NCBI GenBank assembly: GCA_013286305.1
Contig: JABDFW010000001.1
Coordinates: 78,760 to 142,759 of the forward strand
Origin: Bacteroidota bacterium
Lineage (GTDB): Bacteria; Bacteroidota; Bacteroidia; Chitinophagales; Chitinophagaceae
Reading direction: 5' to 3'
DNA length: 64,000 nucleotides
Translations under genes and position numbers: made by a program
Notes under the pieces: generated by a model
The model's database searches: none
The model's input: the letters and a program-made list of their open reading frames with translations, nothing else
Told to the model about the DNA's origin: nothing
In this document: positions 54,012-61,938 of the stretch, in pieces
How positions within the stretch are numbered: the stretch's first letter is position 1
How the letters are laid out: every line of letters starts with the position of its first letter

Positions 54012-54389
54012 TTATGCGTGCTCCAGTAAAAAATCAGCATCTATTTTTAATACTTTATGCACTCCTTTTAAAAAAGGCACGTCGGGTTTTCGCTTACCAG
54101 TGAGTATTTCAGATACTTTTGATTTGCCTAAGCCTAATTCTTCAGCAAGTTTCGCCTGGGTCATTTTGTTTTCAAACATTTTTAATTCCACAAGTTCCGC
54201 AATAGTTTGAGGCCCTTTGCCGGGTTTAAAGCCTAATACCTCATCTTCAAATTTTTCTGCAGCTTCTGCCATAGCTGCAAGATTTTTAAGTTCTATGTGG
54301 GTTAAGTTGGCCTCGCCTTTATTCATGAGGTTGTAAACGGCCACCATTGTTTCGTGATATTCTTTTTTGGAACTTATTTTGTGTTTCAT
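54012..54389 (-). CDS. higA: HigA-type antitoxin
   Basis: 125 residues. N-terminal helical part (VAVYNLMNKGEANLTHIELK), then an XRE helix-turn-helix: MTQAKLAEELGLGKSKVSEI followed by LTGKRKPDVPFLKGVHKVL. It is encoded after the toxin, as in higBA operons, and separated by 6 bp. Binds the toxin and probably the operator upstream of higB. Confidence 0.88.
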   Translation of the reverse strand: MKHKISSKKEYHETMVAVYNLMNKGEANLTHIELKNLAAMAEAAEKFEDEVLGFKPGKGPQTIAELVELKMFENKMTQAKLAEELGLGKSKVSEILTGKRKPDVPFLKGVHKVLKIDADFLLEHA

Positions 54390-54395
54390 AATACC

Positions 54396-54701
54396 TTACT
54401 TTTTAAATGTGACTTTATCAGCATTCACTTTGTCATATTCTTTATGGGTGCCCACAAATAATATAAAAACCGTTCTTACCTTAAAAACAATTAAAGCTAT
54501 CAGCCGGTAATGGTTTCCCTTAATATCAAAAACATACCTGTCATTCCCTGCTGCATCAACTGTGTTGAAGGTTTTTTTTACTTCTGTAAAATCCCTCCAA
54601 TTAGCTGCCTTTGCATCTTCGTACCATTTTAGTAAAGCGGTTTCAGCATCAGGGTGTTTTTGTGAAAATCCTCGTAGTATCGCTTTTGATATTATAACCA
54701 T
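54396..54701 (-). CDS. higB: HigB-type mRNA interferase toxin
   Basis: 101 residues of the RelE superfamily. Typical segments: LKWYEDAKAANWRDFTEVKK, NTVDAAGNDRYVFDIKGNHY with RLIALI, and FVGTHKEYDKVNADKV with the conserved His-x3-Tyr. The family cleaves ribosome-bound mRNA. First gene of the operon, with an exact -7 box and inverted-repeat operators upstream. Confidence 0.9.
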   Translation of the reverse strand: MVIISKAILRGFSQKHPDAETALLKWYEDAKAANWRDFTEVKKTFNTVDAAGNDRYVFDIKGNHYRLIALIVFKVRTVFILFVGTHKEYDKVNADKVTFKK

Positions 54702-54715
54702 TCTTCTTTGTTTTA

Positions 54716-54767
54716 CAAAAATAGAATATTATTCGTGAAAATAAACTAATATTCTATTAAATAGAAT
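54716..54767 (-). promoter_or_regulatory. higBA promoter and operator half-sites
   Basis: Minus-strand -7 box TATTTTTG (54716-54723). Perfect inverted repeat TAGAATATTA (54722-54731) / TAATATTCTA (54747-54756). A second inverted repeat ATTCTAT-TAA-ATAGAAT (54751-54767) shares the middle half-site, giving three AGAATA-type half-sites over the promoter. Confidence 0.7.
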
Positions 54768-54854
54768 ACTTTCACACTAAACCGAAAAGTTTTTTTATTA
54801 GCTAGAACAAGGATTACATTCAGGTATTTTCCTTTGTGGCTTGGCATCCAAATA

Positions 54855-54887
54855 TTTCGTACTTCTAATTTCGTAAATCGTACTTCT
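54855..54887. repeat. Fragment of the TTCGTACTTCTAA-type repeat
   Basis: TTTCGTACTTCTAATTTCG and AAATCGTACTTCT words match the inverted half of the 21141-21360 repeat; sits just past the dusB stop. Confidence 0.65.
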
Positions 54888-54889
54888 CC

Positions 54890-55933
54890 TCAATACTCGC
54901 ACACCTCTTCCTTCTGCGCTTTATTAAAAGCGAATGGCTGTTTTACTACAATATGGCCATCATAACAACGGGAAACCTCGTTCAAAACCTCATCAATTTC
55001 TTCAAAAGAGTTTAAGGTCACTATCCTGCTCCTGAATTCTTTTATATTGGGGAAACCTTTTAAATAATTAGCATAATGGCTGCGCATTTCCAATATACCC
55101 AATACCGGCCCCTTCCATTCAATAGACCTTAGCAAGTGCCTTCTTATAACCTCAACCCTTTGCTGAATGGTTGGTGGTGGTAAATGCCTGCCCGTTTTAA
55201 GAAAATATTTTATTTCATTAAATATCCAGGGGTAACCGATAGCGCCGCGGCCAACCATAATTCCATCCACGCCATAACGGTCTTTAAATTCCAGCGCCTT
55301 TTCGGGGCTGTCAATATCGCCATTGCCAAATATGGGTATGTGGATACGAGGGTTATTTTTAACTTTTGCTATCCAGCTCCAGTCCGCTTCTCCTTTGTAC
55401 AATTGTGCGCGTGTACGGCCGTGAATTGCGAGTGCTTTAATGCCTGCATCCTGTAACCGCTCAGCCACTTCTTCAATATTTATGGATGAATGGTCCCATC
55501 CCAGCCTGGTTTTTACGGTAACAGGCTTAGTTGTTCCGTTAACCACGGCTTTGGTTAAGCGTATCATCAGGTCAATATCTTTTAGTACGCCCGCGCCTGC
55601 CCCCTTGCAAACCACTTTTTTAACAGGGCAGCCAAAATTTATATCCACCAGGTCGGGGTCAACGGCTTCAACTATCCTGGCGCTCATGCCCATAGCATCC
55701 TCATCGCCACCGAATATTTGTATGCCTACCGGGCGTTCATAGTCAAATATGTCAAGTTTCTTCCTGCTTTTTATGGCATCCCTTATCAACCCCTCGCTGC
55801 TGATGAACTCCGTGTACATCATATCCGCGCCAAGGGTTTTACACACTGCACGAAAAGGCGGGTCGCTCACATCTTCCATGGGCGCCAGCAATAAGGGGAA
55901 CTGCGGTAGTGTTATGTTTCCTATCTTCACCAT
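54890..55933 (-). CDS. dusB: tRNA-dihydrouridine synthase
   Basis: 347 residues from the ATG at 55933 (MVKIGNITLPQFPLLLAPME). FMN-binding barrel with the catalytic Cys in NFGCPVKKVVCKGAGAGVL, KTRLGW, IHGRTRAQLYKGEADW, FGNGDI and GVDGIMVGRGAIG. Reduces specific uridines in tRNA D-loops. DusB-type by length and motifs. The last codons (KEEVCEY) are duplicated at 53931-53957. Divergent from the CPBP gene. Confidence 0.93.
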   Translation of the reverse strand: MVKIGNITLPQFPLLLAPMEDVSDPPFRAVCKTLGADMMYTEFISSEGLIRDAIKSRKKLDIFDYERPVGIQIFGGDEDAMGMSARIVEAVDPDLVDINFGCPVKKVVCKGAGAGVLKDIDLMIRLTKAVVNGTTKPVTVKTRLGWDHSSINIEEVAERLQDAGIKALAIHGRTRAQLYKGEADWSWIAKVKNNPRIHIPIFGNGDIDSPEKALEFKDRYGVDGIMVGRGAIGYPWIFNEIKYFLKTGRHLPPPTIQQRVEVIRRHLLRSIEWKGPVLGILEMRSHYANYLKGFPNIKEFRSRIVTLNSFEEIDEVLNEVSRCYDGHIVVKQPFAFNKAQKEEVCEY

Positions 55934-56007
55934 ATCAATCCGCCGGTACAAAAATGATTGCCCGGCAAAAAAAGAATTGCAAATTTACGACCTTATTTAT
56001 TAAAGCT

Positions 56008-56973
56008 ATGTTTGAAAGGGAAAGAATTTCGCCGGCAGCACAATTCGCGATATTATTAGGGCTGGTTGGGGCAGGTATTTTTATTGGAGGGATCATAACC
56101 ATATTTATTGCTGCATCGTACCTGCATGTATCAATTTTTACATTAGCGGGCAATGTAAAACTGATTGAGAGTAATGTTGGACTTTCAAGAATTTTGCAGG
56201 CAGTGGGGTCTTTTTTTATGATTGCAGTACCCGCCATTGTTTTTGCTTTCATAGTTGAAAGAAAACGGGCGATTCCCGAAATGGGTTTTACCAATGCTTT
56301 AAGCGGCAAACAAATGCTTTTTATTGTATTAATAGGCGTGGCAGCAATATGGGTAAGCGATGGTTTAGGCATCTTTAATGAATGGATACCGCTTCCAAAA
56401 AACTCAGAAACATATTTTAAAAAATTAGAAAAGACATATGACGACGAAGCTGTGGCAATTCTAACTATGAAAAGCGCATCCGATTACATCATTTCACTCA
56501 TAGTTATCGCGCTGTTGCCTGCCCTGTTTGAAGAAATGCTTTTTAGGGGATGCCTGCAAAAAATAATGATAAGCTGGACACGCAACGCCTTTATCGGCAT
56601 ATTAATAGCAAGCATACTCTTTAGCGCATTTCATGCTTCGTATTATGGTTTCCTGCCACGTTTATTTTTGGGTATTGTGCTGGGATATATTTATTATTAC
56701 AGCAAAAATATATGGCTTAATATTACCATGCACTTTTTAAACAATGCTTTCCAGGTAACAGCCATTTATTCGCTTGCCCGCAACGGCCAGTCAGCGCAGG
56801 ATGCTTTGTCCAATGAAAAAATACCGGTGTTAAACATATTGCTTTTCGTAGCTATGGGCACAGTGGCATTATACTTTTTATTCGGGCTGTTTAAAAAGGA
56901 AAGCGAGCTGGTAATTTCAATGAAAACACTTGAGCGTATGAGAGATGATAATGACCCAAATAACCTGCTGTAA
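56008..56973 (+). CDS. CPBP-family intramembrane metalloprotease
   Basis: 321 residues from the ATG at 56008 (MFERERISPAAQFAILLGLV). About eight membrane segments. CPBP/Abi motifs: PALFEEMLFRGCLQKIM (Glu-Glu-x3-Arg), SILFSAFHASYYGFLPRL (His) and NITMHFLNNAF (His-x3-Asn). Such proteins cleave prenylated or membrane substrates in the bilayer; substrates unknown. The stop overlaps the DUF2007 start by one base. Confidence 0.88.
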   Translation: MFERERISPAAQFAILLGLVGAGIFIGGIITIFIAASYLHVSIFTLAGNVKLIESNVGLSRILQAVGSFFMIAVPAIVFAFIVERKRAIPEMGFTNALSGKQMLFIVLIGVAAIWVSDGLGIFNEWIPLPKNSETYFKKLEKTYDDEAVAILTMKSASDYIISLIVIALLPALFEEMLFRGCLQKIMISWTRNAFIGILIASILFSAFHASYYGFLPRLFLGIVLGYIYYYSKNIWLNITMHFLNNAFQVTAIYSLARNGQSAQDALSNEKIPVLNILLFVAMGTVALYFLFGLFKKESELVISMKTLERMRDDNDPNNLL

Positions 56974-57179
56974 TGAAAGGATGGAGTAAACTATATACAA
57001 CACAAAACTATACTGAAGCCAGTATTATTGCCGGCATGCTGGAAGAGAACCACATAAAGGTGATTGTGATGAACAAGCTTGACAGCAACTACCTTAGCTT
57101 CGGCGATATTGAATTATACGTACCCGGGCATTATATACATATTGCTTACAACCTGGTGAATAGAACATTGATGAATTAA
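56973..57179 (+). CDS. DUF2007 family protein
   Basis: 68 residues: LYTTQNYTEASIIAGMLEEN, IKVIVMNKLDSNYLSFGDIE, LYVPGHYIHIAYNLV is the DUF2007 'signal transducing protein' pattern, a small alpha/beta domain of unknown role. Start overlaps the CPBP stop (TAATG), so the two are translationally coupled. Confidence 0.85.
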   Translation: MKGWSKLYTTQNYTEASIIAGMLEENHIKVIVMNKLDSNYLSFGDIELYVPGHYIHIAYNLVNRTLMN

Positions 57180-57295
57180 ATACTTCCTTTTTAGGATGCA
57201 GCATCGCAATAGCCAGATATAGCCTTGATTCGTAAATTCGTATTCATTCGTATTCGTAGATTATCTTACTTTGTGCATTATCAATTCCAGATACC

Positions 57296-58159
57296 ATGGC
57301 AATTAACATGCAAATATTTAAAACAAGGGCACTAACATCTGCTGTTTTTGTTGTGGTAATGCTGGCGGGTATATTGATTAACCAATGGACGTTTTTATTG
57401 TTATTCTCCATAATTCATTTTGGCTGCTGGGTAGAATACCAGAGACTGATCGGTTTGATTGACCCGGAGTATGCCAAAATAAACCCTGTACATAAATATG
57501 CTGTAATGTTAGCCGGCTGGGGTTTTATGTTGTGGATGACCACCCATTTTTTATATCATATAGGTAATTATAGCCTGCACCAAACCGGTTTTTGGATATT
57601 TATTGTGATGCTTATTGCAGTACCTGTATCAGACCTGTTGTACGGACAGTTTAATTTAAAGCTTTTTGCTTATTCATTTTGCGGGTTGCTGTATATTTCA
57701 CTTAGCTGGGGCTTATTGATAAACATCCGCTGCTACCATATTTTAGAAGCCGATTCCGGCCGGATAATTGTTTTAATGCTTGTAGCAACCATCTGGATAA
57801 ATGATACCATGGCTTATATAGCAGGCTCCTTAATTGGCAAAACACCCCTTACACCTATTTCACCAAAAAAAACATGGGAAGGCACCATAGGTGGTATTGT
57901 ACTGGCGGTATTAACTGTTACGCTGGTTAGCCATTTTGAGTTTACAACAGACTACTCGATGGCTTTTTTCTTTTCTCTTATAGCTGTTGTAACGGGCACT
58001 TTTGGCGACCTGCTGAAAAGCAAGCTTAAACGCATGGCCAATGTAAAAGACAGCGGCAACATATTGCCCGGCCACGGCGGCTTTTTAGACCGCTTTGATT
58101 CCCTCTTACTTGCCACGCCCTTTGTTTGGTTGTATATGCTGTACATGATTACATTCTGA
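57296..58159 (+). CDS. cdsA: Phosphatidate cytidylyltransferase
   Basis: 287 residues, about eight membrane segments. The Cds signature is complete: SPKKTWEGTIGG, FGDLLKSKLKRMANVKDSGN and LPGHGGFLDRFDSLL. Makes CDP-diacylglycerol from phosphatidate and CTP, feeding phosphatidylethanolamine synthesis with the psd gene 54 bp downstream. A near-consensus -7 box (TACTTTG) precedes the start. Confidence 0.93.
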   Translation: MAINMQIFKTRALTSAVFVVVMLAGILINQWTFLLLFSIIHFGCWVEYQRLIGLIDPEYAKINPVHKYAVMLAGWGFMLWMTTHFLYHIGNYSLHQTGFWIFIVMLIAVPVSDLLYGQFNLKLFAYSFCGLLYISLSWGLLINIRCYHILEADSGRIIVLMLVATIWINDTMAYIAGSLIGKTPLTPISPKKTWEGTIGGIVLAVLTVTLVSHFEFTTDYSMAFFFSLIAVVTGTFGDLLKSKLKRMANVKDSGNILPGHGGFLDRFDSLLLATPFVWLYMLYMITF

Positions 58160-58188
58160 TCATTCATTTTTCAGGGGCTGATATTATG

Positions 58189-58196
58189 TATATTTG
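58189..58196 (+). promoter_or_regulatory. -7 box before psd
   Basis: TATATTTG, exact consensus, 17 bases before the psd ATG; psd may have its own promoter besides reading from cdsA. Confidence 0.5.
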
Positions 58197-58213
58197 CAGC
58201 CCAACTATTAAAC

Positions 58214-58879
58214 ATGACCATTCACAAAGAAGGATATAGTACCATAGGCATTACCGCGTTAATTTTTGGTATTGTAAATGTAATTTCTTTTGAATTTTTA
58301 AGCGCTGACTGGCCATGGCTTGCTGCCATCATTTTTGTGGCAACACTTTTTTTTCTGCTTTTTATTGTTTCATTTTTCAGGATACCGCGGCGCGATTTAT
58401 TGGTGGATTCCAATAAGATCGTTTGCCCCGCAGATGGCAAAGTGGTGGTTATTGAAGAAATTGCAGACACTGAATATTTTAACGACAACCGCATTCAGGT
58501 AAGTATTTTTATGAGCCCTGCCAATGTACATGTTAACCGTAACCCTATTACAGGTTTGGTAAAATACAGTAAGTACCATGCCGGTAAATATCTTGTGGCA
58601 TGGCACCCCAAATCATCCACAGAGAACGAGCGGCATTGTATTGTGATTGAAAATAATAAAGGGGTTATTTTAGTGAAACAGATAGCGGGCGCTTTGGCAA
58701 AACGCATTTCCAATTACTTAACGGTGGGGCAGGAAGTGAAGCAGGGCGAAGAGATGGGTTTTATAAAATTCGGCAGCCGGGTTGACGTATTACTGCCGCT
58801 GGATGCCAAAATAGAAGTACAGCTTAACCAGGTGGTTAAAGGGGGCGTTACTGTAATGGCAACTTTTAATACACCGTAA
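58214..58879 (+). CDS. psd: Phosphatidylserine decarboxylase proenzyme, short form
   Basis: 221 residues. Two N-terminal membrane segments (about 8-55), then the decarboxylase: SFFRIPRRDLLVDSNKIVCP, VSIFMSPANVHVNRNPITG, and the self-cleavage site Gly-Ser in GFIKFGSRVDVLLP, where Ser becomes the pyruvoyl group. Converts phosphatidylserine to phosphatidylethanolamine at the inner membrane. Length fits the type II short Psd. No phosphatidylserine synthase gene is in the window. Confidence 0.92.
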   Translation: MTIHKEGYSTIGITALIFGIVNVISFEFLSADWPWLAAIIFVATLFFLLFIVSFFRIPRRDLLVDSNKIVCPADGKVVVIEEIADTEYFNDNRIQVSIFMSPANVHVNRNPITGLVKYSKYHAGKYLVAWHPKSSTENERHCIVIENNKGVILVKQIAGALAKRISNYLTVGQEVKQGEEMGFIKFGSRVDVLLPLDAKIEVQLNQVVKGGVTVMATFNTP

Positions 58880-58907
58880 ATTTAACCGCATAAATATATT
58901 TTGCCTT

Positions 58908-59054
58908 TATCTTTGAGAACAGTAGCAGGACATGAAGAATGATGCTAAAACAACAACAACGCCTGTCTCAACTCCTGTTTCCGCGCCAGAGAATTAACAG
59001 CAGTACTTAAAAATAATAAAAAGAAGAGAGTGTTTCACTGGTGGAATGCTCTCT
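58908..59054 (+). other. Candidate small transcript with a 21-codon frame
   Basis: An exact -7 box TATCTTTG (58908-58915) precedes a 21-codon frame (58932-58997; MKNDAKTTTTPVSTPVSAPE...), followed by a hairpin (59025-59054, AGAGAGTGTTTCAC with GTGGAATGCTCTCT, three G-T pairs) and TTTGCGTTT. The promoter-frame-hairpin order suggests a short independent transcript: either a small Thr/Pro-rich peptide gene or a small RNA. Confidence 0.35.
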
Positions 59055-59125
59055 TTGCGTTTGGGGAAGTTAGCGGATGGTTTGGGCCTACATCCACACA
59101 CCCTGCTTTCCATAATTTTAACACA

Positions 59126-59722
59126 TCATTCAACCCACACGCCGTTCTTAAACAATTGATACCATTTCCCGATCATATCATTGTTATATAACGAAAGTTT
59201 TATAAAAATTTCCCTGGCAAACTCAATGGGATAAACGCCACCTGCGGTAATGATGTTGTTACCGGTTACTGCTTTTTCATCCAGGTAATAGTTTTCGCCT
59301 TTATACCATGAGGAAAGCTGTTTAAGGTAAACCAAGGCGTTACTGGTATGCCTAATATCATCCAGCATACCCATGTCTGCCAGCAGGGTTGTAGCGCCGC
59401 AGATAGCCGCAATGGGAATGTTGTTTTTATACGCATATTCAACAAGGGGCATTACTTCACCATATTTTTTTTCTTCCAGGGCGCGGCCGCCGGGTATTAT
59501 TATCATGGCCGCCTGTTTTATGCGTTCATCGTCAATGTCGGTGCAAGGCAATATAGTTAATCCCCCGGCAGATGTTACAGCGTCTTTTGTTAATGCAAAT
59601 GTTTCTACAGTATATTTTCCTGATTTATTAATTTCTGCAATTGCATAAGCCGGCTCCCAGTCAGAGAAGCTGTCATATACAAAAAGGTAAACTGTTGGTT
59701 TTGTGTCATTACTTTCTCCCAT
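59126..59722 (-). CDS. DJ-1/PfpI family protein
   Basis: 198 residues. Class I glutamine-amidotransferase-like fold with IIIPGGRALEEKKYGEVMPL, the nucleophile Cys in IAAICGATTLLADMGML and the following HTSN. The family includes glyoxalases, deglycases, peptidases and stress proteins; this member resembles uncharacterised Bacteroidota DJ-1/PfpI proteins. The start overlaps the YdeI-like gene by 14 bp, so they are probably co-transcribed. Confidence 0.87.
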   Translation of the reverse strand: MGESNDTKPTVYLFVYDSFSDWEPAYAIAEINKSGKYTVETFALTKDAVTSAGGLTILPCTDIDDERIKQAAMIIIPGGRALEEKKYGEVMPLVEYAYKNNIPIAAICGATTLLADMGMLDDIRHTSNALVYLKQLSSWYKGENYYLDEKAVTGNNIITAGGVYPIEFAREIFIKLSLYNNDMIGKWYQLFKNGVWVE

Positions 59723-60287
59723 AACTCAATTCTTTTATTTTCTTTTCTGCTTCGCTATCCTTAATAAGGGTTTCAAGCCTGCTGATGCGTGTTGGCTCTT
59801 GCTTTGCGCTCATTACCCTGTGAATGGAAACTCTTCTATACCAGGGTGGCTGCGACTGAAAAAATTTCCAGGCTTTTTTATTGGCTTTAAATTTCTTTTC
59901 ATAGGCAGCGCTCAATGCAACAGGCTCTTTTTCATAAGAATATATTTTTGACTTTGCCTCCGCTCTTTTGCTAAATGCTTCAATACCGGCAGGCTTCATC
60001 AAGCCAAGCCTTGTAAGTTCTTCTATCTTTTTAATATTGATCGCGCTCCAAATGCTTGAAGGTTTTCGCGGTGTAAAACGTATATAATAACTTTCTTTAT
60101 CAATTGATTTGCGTACGCCATCTATCCAGCCGAAACACAGGGCTTCATCAACAGATTGCGGCCAGGTTATACTTTCTTTGCCTGAGCCTGTTTTATAGAA
60201 ACCCACATACAGTTCTGCCTTTTTAGTATGGTTTTTTTCCAACCATTTTCTAAAATCGCTTTGTTTGGCAAAAAATGTTGGCTGCAT
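59709..60287 (-). CDS. YdeI/OmpD-associated family protein
   Basis: 192 residues. Family pattern: FRKWLEKNHTKKAELYVGFY, ITWPQSVDEALCFGWIDGVR, SYYIRFTPRKPSSIWSAINI, and the C-terminal PPWYRRVSIHRVMSAKQEPT segment. Soluble, function poorly defined (linked to stress or peptide resistance in some bacteria). Upstream is a perfect 14-base palindrome, CATGCTGCAGCATG (60309-60322), a possible regulator site. Confidence 0.88.
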   Translation of the reverse strand: MQPTFFAKQSDFRKWLEKNHTKKAELYVGFYKTGSGKESITWPQSVDEALCFGWIDGVRKSIDKESYYIRFTPRKPSSIWSAINIKKIEELTRLGLMKPAGIEAFSKRAEAKSKIYSYEKEPVALSAAYEKKFKANKKAWKFFQSQPPWYRRVSIHRVMSAKQEPTRISRLETLIKDSEAEKKIKELSYGRK

Positions 60288-60308
60288 AATTGTTTATTTA
60301 TACTGCTG

Positions 60309-60322
60309 CATGCTGCAGCATG
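60309..60322. promoter_or_regulatory. Perfect palindrome between YdeI-like gene and WYL regulator
   Basis: CATGCTGCAGCATG, symmetric without spacer, 22 bases before the YdeI-like ATG and downstream of the regulator gene's neighbour space. Could be an operator. Confidence 0.35.
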
Positions 60323-60445
60323 TGCGAAGATATCAAACCAAAATCATGCTCATTTATTTCAAAAAAGCGATGATGTTGGTTCTATTATAGTGCAAAATTA
60401 AAACCGGGTAGTGACAGCCGTATGTCAGCAGGTCTGGAATATTTT

Positions 60446-61390
60446 TTAAACTTTTTTTGATATAGCGCAGGCAAGCTCTTTAATACGCTCTTTCAGCGGG
60501 ATGGGTGTGAGTATTTCGGCCTGGTCGCCAAACATCATGAACCATCTTGCAAAACCTTCAAGGGACGAGGTGAGAAAGGTCATTTCTATTTTATCTCCGG
60601 CTTCGCGTTCGGAAACAAAGCCATTGTAAAATTTCTGCTCATTCAAATGTTTTACAACCTCTTTATTTACACGCATAATAACCGTGTGTAATTCTTTTTC
60701 TGCAGCCACTTCCTGTAAATACGATTTTAAAGATGGGTGTTCTTTATTGAATTTTTCGTCCGTAATGGTAATTTTTGTCATGCGGTCGGTGCGAAAATTC
60801 CGGTAATCATTTCTAAGCCTGCAAAAAGCGATCAGGTACCAATAGTTGCCCATGTAAAATATGCCAACAGGCTCAATATTTCTTTCCGTGTATGATGGCG
60901 TACCGACAGAAACATATTGAATGAACAAAACATTTTTTGAAGAGATACTTTTCAGTATGGGTTGTAACGGGCTGAGTGTGGTTTTAATATTCGCCTGTAT
61001 CCTGTTCTTAACTACCTCTATGTGGCCGTCAATATTTTCCAGCAGGTCTTTTTCCGTTGAACGTAAAACCGCCCTAACCTTATACATGGCCGATTTATAG
61101 CTTTCTTCCGTGGAAGCATCTGTCAGTTTCTCTATCAGTTTTTCAGCGGTTAAAAAAGCGGTAGCCTCTTCTTTGGTAAACATTACTGGCGGCAGCCTGT
61201 ACCCTTCCATAATTGAATATCCAACGCCTGCTTCTCCAATAATAGGTATCCCTGCTTCTTCCAGTGTTTTTACATCCCTGTAAACGGTGCGCAAACTTAT
61301 ATTGAACCGGCAGGCAATATCCTGCGCCTTAACCACTTTTTTTGATTGAAGCTGAATAAGGATTGCTGTAACGCGGTCTATGCGGTTCAT
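60446..61390 (-). CDS. YafY-type transcriptional regulator (HTH + WYL)
   Basis: 314 residues. N-terminal helix-turn-helix (about 1-60): VKAQDIACRFNISLRTVYRD, then TLEEAGIPIIGEAGVGYSIM. Central WYL domain with EPVGIFYMGNYWYLIAFCRL and RNFRTDRMTKI; C-terminal WCX-like region. WYL regulators sense nucleic acids or small ligands and often control DNA repair or defence genes. Nearest candidate targets are the YdeI-like/DJ-1 genes 158 bp downstream on the same strand. Confidence 0.9.
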   Translation of the reverse strand: MNRIDRVTAILIQLQSKKVVKAQDIACRFNISLRTVYRDVKTLEEAGIPIIGEAGVGYSIMEGYRLPPVMFTKEEATAFLTAEKLIEKLTDASTEESYKSAMYKVRAVLRSTEKDLLENIDGHIEVVKNRIQANIKTTLSPLQPILKSISSKNVLFIQYVSVGTPSYTERNIEPVGIFYMGNYWYLIAFCRLRNDYRNFRTDRMTKITITDEKFNKEHPSLKSYLQEVAAEKELHTVIMRVNKEVVKHLNEQKFYNGFVSEREAGDKIEMTFLTSSLEGFARWFMMFGDQAEILTPIPLKERIKELACAISKKV

Positions 61391-61477
61391 TGGTGTGATG
61401 GGGAATCGGTGTATTCAAATATATGAAAGACTTTGTTTGCGGCGTTTTCTCTTTTCGTTGTGCCAGGCAGGTTATAA

Positions 61478-61798
61478 TTATCCTTGTAATAAAGTTTCTG
61501 CGACAAGGCTCTCATAGATCAACTGCTTGTCTTTATTAATAAAAGGCAGCAAGTGTTTACTTATTGCTTGTGAAGAAACAAGGTCAACCGGCCTATGCAA
61601 TTGTTTTTCAAGGTCAAGTTTCATTTGTACAAAACCTAAACCAATGTGCTGCGAATAATCAAGATCTACCAAAATGTCAACATCGCTGTCTTTTAAGGCT
61701 TCATCTCTTGAGTATGACCCAAATATATAAGCTTTCAAAACAGGCTTATCCCTAAAATACTTACTGATTATTTTTATATCTTTTTCTGCGAGATGCAT
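61478..61798 (-). CDS. MNT-type nucleotidyltransferase
   Basis: 106 residues. Minimal nucleotidyltransferase motif AYIFGSYSRDEALKDSDVDI followed by LVDLDYS: Gly-Ser and Asp-x-Asp are intact. Such proteins usually act as antitoxins that AMPylate a HEPN toxin encoded next to them. No HEPN gene is found on either side (next gene downstream is the WYL regulator), so this looks orphaned. Confidence 0.82.
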   Translation of the reverse strand: MHLAEKDIKIISKYFRDKPVLKAYIFGSYSRDEALKDSDVDILVDLDYSQHIGLGFVQMKLDLEKQLHRPVDLVSSQAISKHLLPFINKDKQLIYESLVAETLLQG

Positions 61799-61905
61799 AT
61801 TACAAAATTACTCTTTTTGAGCATTTGCCGGTCACAATAAGGTTTTAGATAATGAAAACAACAGCGATGTCTTTAAATTTAGCCCTCCAGTTGCAGGCTT
61901 AAAAG

Positions 61906-61913
61906 TATATTTG
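61906..61913 (+). promoter_or_regulatory. -7 box upstream of pheT
   Basis: TATATTTG, exact consensus, 25 bases before the pheT ATG. No clear -33 element. Confidence 0.55.
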
Positions 61914-61938
61914 CGCCCAAGAATAAACAGCATAGTGC

